From Hyphomicrobium methylovorum (GTDB lineage Bacteria; Pseudomonadota; Alphaproteobacteria; Rhizobiales; Hyphomicrobiaceae): a stretch of 64,000 nucleotides of DNA. The position numbers and the translations under genes are program-made. The notes below the pieces were generated by a model. It had not been told where the DNA came from and made no database searches. It saw nothing but the letters and a program-made list of their open reading frames with translations. The stretch's first letter is position 1; each line of letters opens with the position of its first letter. Location of the stretch: contig NZ_QHJE01000001.1 of NCBI RefSeq assembly GCF_013626205.1, forward strand, positions 682,001-746,000, in the 5' to 3' direction. Positions 1 to 8,841 of this stretch are shown here, piece after piece.

Positions 1-2
1 AC

Positions 3-197
3 GTCATCGGATATAAGCTGCAGTCATTCGACGGCTATAGCGCCTCGTCCGGAGCGGAATGCCTAGCTGAACAGACGGGCGGCTACACGGCCACCGTCGA
101 GACGATAGATGCGCTCGTTCGAGCGCTTACGAAATCCCTGGGCTGTCCTGAGGTTGCATGGCATAAGCCCGCCAAGCCGCTCCTGCGCCAGCATTAG
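3..197 (+). CDS. C-terminal end of a VWA-domain protein (partial)
   Basis: An open frame enters from the left edge and stops at 195-197. The 64 visible residues include VIGYKLQSF, GAECLAEQTGGY and ETIDALVRALTKSLGCP. They align closely with the C-terminus of the VWA protein at 30024-30806 (VIGYRHREAS, GARCLAETTDGLY, EDQIVEALRRTLTC), so this is the 3' end of a paralogous exported VWA protein. It is followed 41 bp later by a DUF3617-like gene on the same strand. The VWA fold itself lies outside the window, so only the family tail can be judged. Confidence 0.6.
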   Translation, partial: VIGYKLQSFDGYSASSGAECLAEQTGGYTATVETIDALVRALTKSLGCPEVAWHKPAKPLLRQH

Positions 198-238
198 AGC
201 GCGCGCAATTCGCCAATATATTTGATCTGGAGTTTGCG

Positions 239-697
239 ATGAAATCCGCCGCCATTCTGTCCTTGAGCGTGGGCCTTTTCATACTTCCTCATTTTGCGAT
301 TGCCGAGGGCGTCACGGTTCCGCTTCCGGTTCGCAAACCTGGCCATTGGCAAATCACGACTGTCGCTCAGAGCATCGGCATGAAAACCTTCGATGCCTGC
401 CTCACGGAAAGCGACAACATCGTTACGGGCACGGAAGATCCGAATTGCGGAAAGCCCGACGTGAAGCGGATCCACGATGAGATCTTCGTCAATGTCGTTT
501 GTAAGACTGCTAACGGCACGCAGAAGATCAGCTCGCTTTTAACCGGCGATTTCCAAACGTGGTATCGCTCAATATCGAAGGTTACGTTCGATCCTCCGCA
601 AGACGGCGTACCGCACATGGGCGCCACCATTGACGGCAAGTTCATCGGACCGACGTGCGATGAAAAAACGATCGAACAACCGGCTACCAAGAAGTAG
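239..697 (+). CDS. Exported DUF3617-like protein
   Basis: A 152-residue protein with an N-terminal signal peptide (hydrophobic core about residues 5-20, cleavage near AIA-EG). The mature part begins with a KPGHWQITT stretch typical of DUF3617 proteins and has spaced Cys residues (CLTESD, PNCGKP, VVCKT, TCDEK). GGAG lies seven bases before the ATG. It is weakly paralogous to the DUF3617 protein at 32107-32622. It follows a VWA gene fragment, and VWA and DUF3617 genes are again neighbours on the far side of the quinoprotein block. Function unknown; a periplasmic location is inferred from the signal peptide. Confidence 0.75.
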   Translation: MKSAAILSLSVGLFILPHFAIAEGVTVPLPVRKPGHWQITTVAQSIGMKTFDACLTESDNIVTGTEDPNCGKPDVKRIHDEIFVNVVCKTANGTQKISSLLTGDFQTWYRSISKVTFDPPQDGVPHMGATIDGKFIGPTCDEKTIEQPATKK

Positions 698-705
698 CGC
701 CCAAC

Positions 706-740
706 AAAAAAGCCGACCGCTTCACAGCAGTCGGCTTTTT
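706..740. terminator. Bidirectional intrinsic terminator
   Basis: An A-run followed by GCCGAC (712-717) pairs with GTCGGC (730-735), which is followed by five T. Either strand therefore yields a GC stem with a U-tract. It sits between the DUF3617 gene ending at 697 and the convergent gene ending at 786 and would serve both. Confidence 0.85.
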
Positions 741-785
741 CGAACATTGTCGTAGTGATCTAGCTGCGAGCGAGCAGACTTCCGA

Positions 786-1469
786 TCAATTCGGAACTAC
801 CGGCGGTGCAGCAGCCGGTGGTGCTGGCGCTTCCGCTACCTGCGGCGCGTCGATCTTCGCGTCGTGCAGTATCGTGAACGTGCCATCGAACAGGCGCTTA
901 TCCGGCTCGGTAACGGGCGTGACGATGTTGCGTACCGGAAGCCCGGTTGCCTTATCGACATAGACGCTGTTCTGGTTCGGAACCGCGACTGCTGTTACGC
1001 GCGGGCCCTTTTCTTTTGCGTCGGCCGAGAGCGGCGTGGCCAGCACACCTTCGAACACTTCGTAGCTCTTGCCTTCGAAGTCTTTCTCTCCGACGCACTT
1101 GTAATCAGTCGCGCCCTTCGGCGACTCCGCAACCGACTCGCGGATTTGCTTCGCGACGGTCTCAGCAAAATTCTCTGGCAACTCCGCCCAGCCCTGCCCC
1201 TGGTTGGACCATGCCTTCTTGCCGACTACGATCATCTCGAGAGGTGTCGCGTCCTTACCGAGAAGCACCGTCTGGTGCATACGATCCGGAAGAACGTAGT
1301 CCACCTTCATATCGAGTGAACCCTGAGGGCTGGTAATTTTCGTTTCGAGACGGAAAGCCTTTGACTCGCGCAATTTTTCAAAAGCCGTATCGACCTTCTT
1401 TTTGCAGTCTGCGTCAGCCAGGGCAGGCCCCGAAAATAAAACGAGAAAAGCAATTAAAACGACGCGCAT
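786..1469 (-). CDS. Exported LolA/LppX-like hypothetical protein
   Basis: About 227 residues with a clear signal peptide (MRVVLIAFLVLFSGPALA). The mature domain (FRLETKITSPQG, DYVLPDRMHQTV, MIVVGKKAW, SVYVDKATGLPV) has the alternating beta-strand look of LolA/LppX-type lipid-binding or outer-membrane lipoprotein-sorting folds. The tail is Pro/Ala-rich (about 18 residues). A GTG codon lies nine bases upstream, but the ATG at 1469 is preferred because GGTGGA precedes it by about five bases. It is read leftward and convergent with the DUF3617 gene. The fold assignment is by feel of the sequence only; function unknown. Confidence 0.65.
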   Translation of the reverse strand: MRVVLIAFLVLFSGPALADADCKKKVDTAFEKLRESKAFRLETKITSPQGSLDMKVDYVLPDRMHQTVLLGKDATPLEMIVVGKKAWSNQGQGWAELPENFAETVAKQIRESVAESPKGATDYKCVGEKDFEGKSYEVFEGVLATPLSADAKEKGPRVTAVAVPNQNSVYVDKATGLPVRNIVTPVTEPDKRLFDGTFTILHDAKIDAPQVAEAPAPPAAAPPVVPN

Positions 1470-1547
1470 GAGTTCCACCGGGGTTGGAGGTTCCTATAAA
1501 GGCGAACGGATGACGCGAAAGCGCCTGCCAAGTCACGGCATTTTTCG

Positions 1548-2237
1548 TTACCAAATTTTCCCGCCGCGATCTTGCAGGCCGCCGCGGTCGCTTCCGCGGT
1601 GCCCTGCCATCTCCGGAAGATGATCGATTGCGATACGCATCAGCTCCGGTAGCGACTTGACGCCGAGCTTGGTTTTGATCTGCGAGCAGGTGTTGGCGAT
1701 CGTCTTGTAACTGACGTGCAACTCTTCAGCGATGGCGGCGTATTGCTTGCCCTGGGCGATGAGTTCCAACGTCTGCAGCTCGCGCAGCGTCATGCCGCTG
1801 AGCGGATTGGTTCGTCCCTTCGTTTCCATCACCGCGATTGCGGATGCGATGGCGTGACTGAGGAACGGCTTGCCTTGGCGAACCATCTGCAGCGCCTTGA
1901 CGATGTCGACGGACGAGGTGTCCTTCAGGATGTATCCATTTGCGCCCAGGCGGAGCGATTGACTCGCGATCATCGGATCTTCGTGCATCGTCAGCACAAG
2001 AATAGGCGTGTGCTTATCGTGGACGCGCAGCCTACGAATGAACGTCAGGCCAACCAGCACGCCCTTCTTGATCGCGAGATCGATGATGATGACATCCGGA
2101 CGATCGTTGCGGTAGGCGCGGAACCCTTCGATGAGATTCGACGCGAGCGTGATGTCTTCGATACCAGCGTCCTCAAGCACACGCCGGCATCCCTGCAGGA
2201 CTACCGGATGATCGTCGATAACGAGAATTTTGGTCAT
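1548..2237 (-). CDS. NarL/LuxR-type response regulator (MxaX-like)
   Basis: A 229-residue two-domain regulator. The receiver domain (1-120) has acidic pair D8/D9, phospho-acceptor D53 in IIIDLAI, and K105. The LuxR-type HTH (about 145-205) contains LRELQTLELIAQGK and VSYKTIANTCSQIKTKLG. The start overlaps the stop of the upstream kinase gene by ATGA, so the two are translationally coupled. The operon is divergent from mxaF, resembling the MxaX/MxaY system described for Paracoccus; that role is inferred from position. Two homologous regulators lie at 18622-19242 and 33592-34209, sharing the YKT-x-A-x-x-C recognition helix. A tail of about 20 Gly/Arg-rich residues is extra. Confidence 0.9.
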   Translation of the reverse strand: MTKILVIDDHPVVLQGCRRVLEDAGIEDITLASNLIEGFRAYRNDRPDVIIIDLAIKKGVLVGLTFIRRLRVHDKHTPILVLTMHEDPMIASQSLRLGANGYILKDTSSVDIVKALQMVRQGKPFLSHAIASAIAVMETKGRTNPLSGMTLRELQTLELIAQGKQYAAIAEELHVSYKTIANTCSQIKTKLGVKSLPELMRIAIDHLPEMAGHRGSDRGGLQDRGGKIW

Positions 2238-3703
2238 GGATTGGTCCGGGTCAGTTCGATTGCACTCGATCGAGTTAGCTCTATCGGCCGCGCAGGGAGT
2301 CGAACGGAGATCGAGGTTCCGCCTGACTTGTTACCAGCAATGACGAGGCTGCCGGCTGCTGATAGCACACGTTCGCGCATCGCTGACAAGCCAAAGCCTG
2401 CTTCGGCCCCCGGCTTGAGACCCTTTCCGTCATCGCTCACACGAAGCTGGATCGTTACATCGTCGACCGTCGCGTCGGGTGCGCTTCGATCATCGCGCCT
2501 TTCCCAGAGTTCGACCGTGATGCTGGTTGCGTCGCCATGGCGAACCGCATTGGTCAAGGCTTCTTGCGTAGAACGATAGACGGTCAAATCGATCTTCTCG
2601 CCATAAGCGCCAACCAATGGACCGATCGATGCCGTGAACTTTATATCGGGATGCCTGCGCTCAAAATCAAAGACCAGATCTTTAATCAGTGCTGAAAGCG
2701 GCACCTTGCCGATCGAAACGGGATGGAGTTGCTTCAGCAGCGCACGGTTCATCGCCTTCATACGATCGGTGATTTCGAGAATCTCTTTGGTCCGATTCTG
2801 AATGCGTTCCGCGTCTTTTTTCTCCAGACCATTGGCGAGCGTGCTTATCGATTCCACGTTCGCGGTGATTCCAAACAGGCACGGCCCGGCTTCATCGTGC
2901 AGTTCGCGCGCAATCTCGCGCCGCTCGTCTTCCTGAACGGACTGTATTTGGCGATAAAGCTCACCGTTTTCGGACCTGGTTTGATCGAGAGACGCCGCCA
3001 AGGAATTAAACTTCCGTGCGATGTCGGCGACTTCGCCAACGCGCGGAATGTCAAGGCGTTGCGAGCGCGATCCGGCTTCAAGTGCCACTAGGCCGCGGGC
3101 AAGTGCGACAAGCGGTACAAGGATCCAACCCAGGACGAAATAGAACGCCGCAAGCAAAAGCGCGATGGAAACGCCCGCAACCACGGCCAAAGAAGCCAGC
3201 TCTTGCCACTTCTCGGCAATTTCATCGTCCGGATCGCCACGTAAAACTAGTGCGGTTTGCCTCTGCGGAATTAGGATCAGACGCGCGTGTTCTTCACCTC
3301 CCGCAGGCATCATCAAACGCTCAAACCAATCCGGAACTGCGCTCAAAGGCTCCTCTGCATTCTCAGCGCTCGGCGACAACAAAGGACGTAGAGGCTGACC
3401 CGGATCTTGGATGTAGACGCGCGCGTGACGGAGATGCTGAACCTCTCGCGATACCAGCACATCGATATCTTTAAGATGGTCTTCGGCGGCGATCCGCCGG
3501 ACGAGTTCGCGAAGATATCCTTCTGCGAAATCCATCGACGCTTCGATCTCTACGTTAACCGCATTACGACCGTTGATGACGGCTATCGTTCCCGCAACAA
3601 TCGATGCGACGAGCAGCATCAACGACATCGCGATCAACACCTGGTGTCGTATCGAATGTCCCAGCCACGCAGCGCCTGAGAACTTGCTCTTGTTAAAAAT
3701 CAT
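2234..3703 (-). CDS. Membrane sensor histidine kinase, HisKA_3 type (MxaY-like)
   Basis: 489 residues. A first membrane segment spans about 20-44, a periplasmic sensor region about 45-170, and a second segment about 171-193. A HAMP linker (to about 245), a HisKA_3 dimerisation domain with phospho-His H269 in EIARELHDEAGP, and a C-terminal HATPase (STQEALTNAVRHG, DDGKGL, GFGLSAMRERV) follow. An AAGG lies five bases before the ATG. It starts 20 bp after the lipoprotein gene and overlaps the regulator gene by four bases, making a lipoprotein-kinase-regulator operon. It probably controls methanol-oxidation genes; the signal is unknown. Confidence 0.9.
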   Translation of the reverse strand: MIFNKSKFSGAAWLGHSIRHQVLIAMSLMLLVASIVAGTIAVINGRNAVNVEIEASMDFAEGYLRELVRRIAAEDHLKDIDVLVSREVQHLRHARVYIQDPGQPLRPLLSPSAENAEEPLSAVPDWFERLMMPAGGEEHARLILIPQRQTALVLRGDPDDEIAEKWQELASLAVVAGVSIALLLAAFYFVLGWILVPLVALARGLVALEAGSRSQRLDIPRVGEVADIARKFNSLAASLDQTRSENGELYRQIQSVQEDERREIARELHDEAGPCLFGITANVESISTLANGLEKKDAERIQNRTKEILEITDRMKAMNRALLKQLHPVSIGKVPLSALIKDLVFDFERRHPDIKFTASIGPLVGAYGEKIDLTVYRSTQEALTNAVRHGDATSITVELWERRDDRSAPDATVDDVTIQLRVSDDGKGLKPGAEAGFGLSAMRERVLSAAGSLVIAGNKSGGTSISVRLPARPIELTRSSAIELTRTNP

Positions 3704-3723
3704 TGGGGCCTTGAGTATTCATT

Positions 3724-4227
3724 TCAGCCGGACGCGCCGTAACGCTTCGACAACTCTTCAAGCGCCTTTTTGCCAGTAAAACCGGCCTTTCGCATGTTGT
3801 AGTACTGCTGGCCTACCGCGCCGAAACTCTCGACGCGGCTCGGCTCTGAGACAACGCCGGTTAATGCCGTAATGAGCCAAACCGCGCTTTCATGCTCGCC
3901 TTCCGTGCTCAGCATTTCTTCAAGCTGGACGGCGCGATTGGCGATCATGCGCGGCTCACCTCTGAACAGCGCTGAAGCTCTCGCCAACGCCTTCTCGAGG
4001 TCGGCTTCGTCGCCTTCCTTGATCGGCCTTCCCACCTGCTTCTGGCGCGCGACCAACCAATCGACAGGTTCAATCTCATCGCGCGCACCAAGCCAGCTCG
4101 TCTCAACGCCGGACTTCTTGATGCCGGAGTGATGTTCCGCTGCGCGCTCACGCGGTTGCTCGTCGCCACAACCCGCGAGGACGAGCGCTGATAGAAAAAT
4201 TACAATTCGAAAAATTGGAAATGACAT
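3724..4227 (-). CDS. Lipoprotein of the kinase operon
   Basis: 167 residues with a type II signal peptide; the lipobox LAGC puts the lipidated Cys at about residue 19. The rest is hydrophilic and helical (EADLEKALARASALF, ANRAVQLEEMLS, GAVGQQYYNMRKAGF), with no catalytic motif recognised. It is the first gene of the leftward operon with a sensor kinase and regulator, 375 bp from the divergent mxaF. A periplasm-facing lipoprotein upstream of a kinase could contribute to signal perception, but this is inference. The third gene of the Paracoccus mxaXYZ group also has unknown function; equivalence is unproven. Confidence 0.75.
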   Translation of the reverse strand: MSFPIFRIVIFLSALVLAGCGDEQPRERAAEHHSGIKKSGVETSWLGARDEIEPVDWLVARQKQVGRPIKEGDEADLEKALARASALFRGEPRMIANRAVQLEEMLSTEGEHESAVWLITALTGVVSEPSRVESFGAVGQQYYNMRKAGFTGKKALEELSKRYGASG

Positions 4228-4602
4228 TGTGCAGGCAAACTATGCTGTGCGCGCCCGTATGACGCCGCTATTTGCGACGTATGCCAGACACTCTCGACCG
4301 ATACTAGGACAACCTCTGCAGCGTTCTTTGCCATTTCTTCCCGGTGCTATTTGCCGATGCGTCTGAAGACCGCTCCCAGTTACGTTGTTACGGTCCGACC
4401 CCGTGCTGATTGCGAATTCAACGGATCACCAGCGACCCGTGGCGCACAGCGCGGCACCGAAGAGCAAATGGTTTAGGCGAGGTCACCGCCTAGACGTTGT
4501 TCGGGCCTTCGAGAAGAGGGGCGAAAGCGACAGCGAGTGTGCCACTCGTGAGTAGTTGCCGACGTCCCGAGAACAAAGGCTGGGATTGGAAACGCGAGGT
4601 TA
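4228..4602. promoter_or_regulatory. Divergent mxaF / sensor-operon promoter region
   Basis: 375 bp without a gene. Towards mxaF it has two short hairpins that would lie in a long 5' leader: TAGGCG (4474-4479) with CGCCTA (4487-4492), and CGAGTG (4534-4539) with CACTCG (4543-4548). A CTTCCCG half-site (ending 4343) resembles the right half of the palindrome found upstream of lanM and the SoxYZ-like gene. No -35/-10 pair could be assigned with confidence. Confidence 0.5.
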
Positions 4603-6498
4603 ATGGGCATGAAAAAAGTCGTTAGCACACCAATGCTGATGTCGGCGTCCTGTATGGCAATTGCTGTTGCTCTGCAGGTCGGCGTCGCATCCAGCGCTTA
4701 CGCGAATGATAAGCTCATCGAGCTTTCGAAGAGCAACGAAAACTGGGTAATGCCCGGTAAGAACTACGATTCGAACAACTACAGCGAATCTACGCAGGTT
4801 AACGCTGAAAACGTTAAGCAGCTCAAGCATGCTTGGTCGTTCTCGACGGGCGAACTTCATGGTCATGAAGGTGCGCCGCTCGTGATCGGCGACATGATGT
4901 ACGTTCACTCATCGTTCCCGAACAAGACGTTCGCTCTCAACCTCAACGACCCGGGCCACATCCTGTGGCAGCACAGCCCGAAGCAGGACCCTGCTGCTCG
5001 CTCAGTCGCTTGCTGCGATCTCGTGAACCGCGGTCTGGCTTACTGGCCGGGCGACGACAAGACGCCTGCTCTGGTTATCAAGACGCAGCTCGACGGCCAT
5101 CTCGTGGCTCTCAATGCCAAGACTGGCGAAGAGTTCTGGAAGGTTGAGAACGGCGACATCAAGGTCGGTCAGACGCTGACGCAGGCTCCGTATGTCGTTC
5201 ATGACTTGGCGATCGTCGGTTCGTCGGGCGCTGAGCTCGGTGTTCGCGGCCACGTCACTGCTTACAACGTCAAGACGGGTGAGCAGGCATGGCGTTACTA
5301 CGCAACCGGTCCCGATGAAGAAATCGGTCTGGCTGACGACTTCAACAGCGCCAACCCGCACTACGGCCAGAAGGGCCTCGGAACGGCGACCTGGGAAGGC
5401 GATGCCTGGAAGATCGGCGGCGGCACGAACTGGGGCTGGTACGCATACGATCCTCAAGCCAACCTGATCTACTACGGATCGGGCAACCCGGCTCCGTGGA
5501 ACGAAACGATGCGTCCCGGCGACAACAAGTGGACCATGACGATCACGGCCCGCGACGCTGACACCGGTAAGATGAAGTTCGGCTACCAGAAGACCCCGCA
5601 CGACGAGTGGGACTTCGCTGGCGTGAACGTCATCATGCTGTCTGAGCAGACGGACAAGGAAGGCAAGAAGCGTAAGCTCCTGACCCATCCCGACCGTAAC
5701 GGCATCGTCTACACGCTCGATCGTGAGAACGGCGACCTGATCTCGGCCGACAAACTCGACGACACCGTCAACGTGTTCAAGCACGTCGACCTGAAGTCGG
5801 GCCTCCCGGTGCGCGATCCGGAGTTCGGCACGCGCATGGACCATAAGGGCACCGAAATCTGCCCGTCGGCCATGGGTTACCACAACCAGGGTCACGACTC
5901 TTACGATCCCACGAAGCAGTTGTTCTTCATGGGCATCAACCACATCTGCATGGACTGGGAACCATTTATGCTTCCCTATCGTGCCGGCCAGTTCTTCGTC
6001 GGTGCAACTCTGTGGATGTATCCTGGCCCGAAGGGCGATCGCCAGAACTACCTCGGTCTCGGACAGATCAAGGCGTACAACGCGATCACCAACACCTACA
6101 AGTGGGAGCACATGGAGCGCTTCTCGGTCTGGGGCGGCACGCTCGCGACCGCAGGCAACCTGGTGTTCTACGGAACGCTCGATGGCTTCCTCAAAGCTCG
6201 TAACTCGGACACCGGCGAACTGCTTTGGAAGCACAAGCTGCCTTCCGGCGTGATCGGTTACCCGATGACGTACGAACATAAGGGCGTGCAGTACATCGCC
6301 GTTATGTCGGGCGTTGGTGGTTGGCCGGGCGTTGGCCTCGTGTTCGACCTTCAGGATCCGACGGCCGGTCTCGGTGCGGTTGGCGCCTTCAAGAACCTGC
6401 AGCGCTACACGCAGATGGGCGGCAGCCTCGAAGTGTTCTCGCTTGATGGCAAGAACCCCTACGACGACGTGAACGTCGGCGAATGGACGAAGGGCTGA
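4603..6498 (+). CDS. mxaF: Methanol dehydrogenase large subunit, calcium type
   Basis: 631 residues: signal peptide (to about residue 34) and an eight-bladed PQQ beta-propeller. It oxidises methanol to formaldehyde in the periplasm, passing electrons to cytochrome cL. Diagnostic features are the vicinal Cys pair in [11 protein letters not shown], the PQQ-stacking region NWGWYAYDP and the catalytic Asp region [10 protein letters not shown]. At 5611-5619 the residues are D-F-A; the Ala two after the Asp marks a calcium enzyme rather than a lanthanide one. GAGG is three bases from this ATG and nine from a second ATG at 4609, so the true start may be 4609. mxaJ, mxaG and mxaI follow in canonical order. 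Confidence 0.97.
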   Translation: MGMKKVVSTPMLMSASCMAIAVALQVGVASSAYANDKLIELSKSNENWVMPGKNYDSNNYSESTQVNAENVKQLKHAWSFSTGELHGHEGAPLVIGDMMYVHSSFPNKTFALNLNDPGHILWQHSPKQDPAARSVACCDLVNRGLAYWPGDDKTPALVIKTQLDGHLVALNAKTGEEFWKVENGDIKVGQTLTQAPYVVHDLAIVGSSGAELGVRGHVTAYNVKTGEQAWRYYATGPDEEIGLADDFNSANPHYGQKGLGTATWEGDAWKIGGGTNWGWYAYDPQANLIYYGSGNPAPWNETMRPGDNKWTMTITARDADTGKMKFGYQKTPHDEWDFAGVNVIMLSEQTDKEGKKRKLLTHPDRNGIVYTLDRENGDLISADKLDDTVNVFKHVDLKSGLPVRDPEFGTRMDHKGTEICPSAMGYHNQGHDSYDPTKQLFFMGINHICMDWEPFMLPYRAGQFFVGATLWMYPGPKGDRQNYLGLGQIKAYNAITNTYKWEHMERFSVWGGTLATAGNLVFYGTLDGFLKARNSDTGELLWKHKLPSGVIGYPMTYEHKGVQYIAVMSGVGGWPGVGLVFDLQDPTAGLGAVGAFKNLQRYTQMGGSLEVFSLDGKNPYDDVNVGEWTKG

Positions 6499-6510
6499 TC
6501 TAGAAGCTAG

Positions 6511-6548
6511 GGATCGCGGCGTTCGGCGGACGCTGTCCGCCGCGATCC
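6511..6548 (+). other. Stem-loop between mxaF and mxaJ
   Basis: Nested inverted repeats just after mxaF: outer GGATCGC (6511-6517) with GCGATCC (6542-6548), inner GGCGGAC (6525-6531) with GTCCGCC (6535-6541). There is no proper T-tract, so it more likely protects the 3' end of mxaF mRNA or partly attenuates than fully terminates. This would favour high MxaF over MxaJ/MxaG. Confidence 0.65.
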
Positions 6549-6743
6549 TTCCCCAGCTCGGTGTCTGAAGAGATGCTGAGCCGCGTGGCGGCAGCCGATT
6601 TAGCTTCACTACGCGGTCGGCCGCCTCGCGAGCGACCTAGCTTCAAAGCAGACGCTACTACTGAGTTCGCAGTTCAAATCGGATCGCCAAATCCCTCAGG
6701 TTCGACGCTGAACTCCGGGCTATTTTCGAAAGGTGTTCGTTGC

Positions 6744-7649
6744 ATGTTGCTCAAGTTCCGAGCCGAACAAGATGCCTTCTCCGCAGCCAAGATTGCGGGA
6801 ACTGTTTTTGCGGTTGGCGTTTCCGTCGCCGCGCTCGTTTCGATCTATCCCGCGTTTGCCCAAGAGGCAGCGTCTACTCCTGTAGATACGTCCACTCTTC
6901 GCGTTTGTGCGGCCGCTAATGAAGCGCCCTATTCGGTAATGGACGAAAGCGGGTACGAGAACAAAATTGCCAAGGTTTTGGCGGAAGCTCTGAATCGCAA
7001 GGTTCAGTTCGTATGGTCACCAAAGCCGGCGATCTATGCGGTTCGCGATCAGCTCGACAAGAATCTGTGTGATGTCGTCATCGGCGTCGATACCGGTGAC
7101 GAGCGCGTGCTGACGTCTCACCCGTATTACAAGGCATCTTATGTCTTCGTTCAGCGCACCGATTCACCGCTGAAGATCGATAGCTGGAAGTCACCCGATC
7201 TGCACAAGGCTGGCAAGATCAGCTTCGTTCAGGGCACTCCGGCAGACGTGATGATGAATGAAGTCGATCTCTATAACGACAACATCAATTACGTTTCATC
7301 TCTGACGAACTTCAAAGACAAGCGGAATGCTTACACGCGCGTACCTCCGCAGCGGATGATAGGCGAAGTCGCCGATAAGACGGCCGATCTTGCGGTGGCA
7401 TTCGCTCCCGAAGTTGCGCGTTACGTTAAATCTTCTGGCGCGCTGAAGATGACACTCGTTCCAGACGACAACGTGCGGTCTGATGGCCAACACGTGCCGT
7501 TCCAGTTCGATCAATCCGTTGCAGTTCGCAAGTCGGACAAGGATCTGCTGGCAGCGATCGATAAGGCGTTGCCTCAGGTCCAATCGAAGATCGAAGCGAT
7601 ACTTACGGAAGAGGGTATTCCATTCGTATCGCCGCCGCCTCGGACATAA
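6744..7649 (+). CDS. mxaJ: MxaJ, periplasmic solute-binding-fold protein of methanol dehydrogenase
   Basis: 301 residues from the ATG at 6744; the open frame extends upstream, but this start gives a proper signal peptide ending in YPAFAQEA and has AAGG nearby. The mature protein has the family 3 solute-binding fold (LRVCAAANEAPYSVMDESGYENKIAKVLAEAL, split here as one bilobed N-lobe). MxaJ is required for methanol oxidation and is thought to assist MDH assembly or maturation rather than transport. It follows mxaF after 245 bp containing a stem-loop. The second copy of this family in the window is the ankyrin fusion at 23587-25395. Confidence 0.93.
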   Translation: MLLKFRAEQDAFSAAKIAGTVFAVGVSVAALVSIYPAFAQEAASTPVDTSTLRVCAAANEAPYSVMDESGYENKIAKVLAEALNRKVQFVWSPKPAIYAVRDQLDKNLCDVVIGVDTGDERVLTSHPYYKASYVFVQRTDSPLKIDSWKSPDLHKAGKISFVQGTPADVMMNEVDLYNDNINYVSSLTNFKDKRNAYTRVPPQRMIGEVADKTADLAVAFAPEVARYVKSSGALKMTLVPDDNVRSDGQHVPFQFDQSVAVRKSDKDLLAAIDKALPQVQSKIEAILTEEGIPFVSPPPRT

Positions 7650-7699
7650 CGGAAGTCTAGGGCTGTAGCGTCGACATTAGAGAAAAGAGAACCAGGATA

Positions 7700-8275
7700 A
7701 TGAAATCAGCAGTATTTGCAGCGGGGTTAGCTCTGTGCGCACTTGTGGCCAGCGGACCTTCGATTGGCCAAGAGACTTTCCGGAATACCGTGACGGGCGA
7801 CGTGCTTGATATCGACGCGAATGCACCGGCGGAAGGCCGGGATACTCCGGCGGTGAAGAAGTTTTTAGAGACGGGCGTCAACCCTTACACTGAAGTTCCG
7901 GGCTGTCTGCCGAAAGGCGAAGAGGTCTACCTCGAATCCTGCTCTGGCTGCCACGGCCACGTGGGCGAAGGCAAAGTCGGTCCTGGCTTGGCTGACGCTT
8001 ACTGGACCTATCCAAAGAACAAAACCGACAAGGGTATTTTCGAAACGATCTTTGGCGGCGCTAACGGCATGATGGGTCCGCACTCGGATATCGAGCTCGA
8101 CAACATGCTGAAGCTCATCGCCTGGATCCGGCACATTCAAGTTGAAGATGTGTCTGATGCGGATTGGCTGACGGACGAGCAAAAGAAAGCTTTCAAACCC
8201 TTCGATCTGAAGAAGTGGGAAAGCCAAGGCAAGGCCGCTGCCGAGAAGCAGGAATGCAAGATTTCCGGCAACTAG
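7700..8275 (+). CDS. mxaG: Cytochrome cL (c-type electron acceptor of MDH)
   Basis: 191 residues with a signal peptide (MKSAVFAAGLALCALVASG) and one haem c site, CSGCH at residues 81-85. A GGANGMMGPHS segment around residue 119-129 probably carries the axial Met. The acidic mature sequence fits the specific acceptor of electrons from methanol dehydrogenase, which passes them on towards the terminal oxidase. It starts 50 bp after mxaJ with AGGA before the ATG, and precedes mxaI in the conserved order. Confidence 0.95.
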   Translation: MKSAVFAAGLALCALVASGPSIGQETFRNTVTGDVLDIDANAPAEGRDTPAVKKFLETGVNPYTEVPGCLPKGEEVYLESCSGCHGHVGEGKVGPGLADAYWTYPKNKTDKGIFETIFGGANGMMGPHSDIELDNMLKLIAWIRHIQVEDVSDADWLTDEQKKAFKPFDLKKWESQGKAAAEKQECKISGN

Positions 8276-8277
8276 TT

Positions 8278-8309
8278 TTCGTATGGCGCGGCTTGGCCGT
8301 TCATACGAA
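8278..8309 (+). other. Stem-loop between mxaG and mxaI
   Basis: Perfect 8-bp arms TTCGTATG (8278-8285) and CATACGAA (8302-8309) directly after the mxaG stop, with a GC-rich 16-base loop. No T-tract follows. It probably separates or stabilises the mxaG and mxaI parts of the transcript. Confidence 0.55.
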
Positions 8310-8376
8310 GCTGGTACGGGAACAACAAGGACGGAAAGACCGTCTGAACTGAGTAGAAGAAAATGGAGGAAAGCCG

Positions 8377-8682
8377 ATGAAGAAGATTTCACTCCCGATC
8401 GTCGCCGGAGCAATGCTCGTTGCCGCAGGGTTCGTTGGCATGACCACGCCTGCTGCAATGGCTTACGATGGCACCAAGTGCAAAGCACCCGGCAACTGCT
8501 GGGAGCCGAAGCCTGGCTTCCCGGAGAAAATCGCGGGCTCGAAGTACGACCCGAAGCATAACCCGAAGGAACTTGCAAAGCAGGTCGAGTCCCGCAAGGG
8601 CGAAGAAGCACGCAACGCTCAGCGCGCTGCTCACTTCAAGAAGACCGGCAAGTGGGTCTACGACGTCAAGAAGATCCAGTAG
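8377..8682 (+). CDS. mxaI: Methanol dehydrogenase small subunit
   Basis: 101 residues: signal peptide ending TPAAMA, then the short, Lys-rich MxaI chain beginning YDGTKCKAPGNCWEPKPGFP, with two Cys as in the family. It forms the beta subunit wrapped on MxaF in the alpha2beta2 enzyme; it is characteristic of the calcium enzyme and absent from XoxF systems. A strong ribosome site (GGAGGAAA) precedes the ATG. A strong hairpin with T-run follows, separating the structural genes from the maturation genes. Confidence 0.96.
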   Translation: MKKISLPIVAGAMLVAAGFVGMTTPAAMAYDGTKCKAPGNCWEPKPGFPEKIAGSKYDPKHNPKELAKQVESRKGEEARNAQRAAHFKKTGKWVYDVKKIQ

Positions 8683-8747
8683 ACGCACCCCTGCTAATCC
8701 TCGGATCTTGCTGCGCTTGCAAGACGAACTTCCTCTCCGAGGTCACT

Positions 8748-8780
8748 GGGGGTGCTGCTTTCGCAGCACCCCTTTTTCTT
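8748..8780 (+). terminator. Intrinsic terminator/attenuator after mxaI
   Basis: GGGGTGCTGC (8749-8758), loop TTTC, GCAGCACCCC (8763-8772), then a run of five T and more T. It lies between mxaI and mxaR. Because mxaR has no obvious separate promoter, partial read-through would set low expression of the maturation genes relative to the abundant enzyme subunits. Confidence 0.88.
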
Positions 8781-8841
8781 TCGCGCTCCGAGCTGCGCGG
8801 GGTTTATCTCCGCCGGTCCGGCGTAGCTTTGGAATCCTGCA

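Noticed and set aside
5002..6609. A 535-residue open frame on the minus strand opposite mxaF
   Set aside because: It mirrors mxaF codon structure in a GC-rich gene, has a repetitive Val/Asp/Arg-rich composition without domains, and lacks a ribosome site; it is an antisense shadow.
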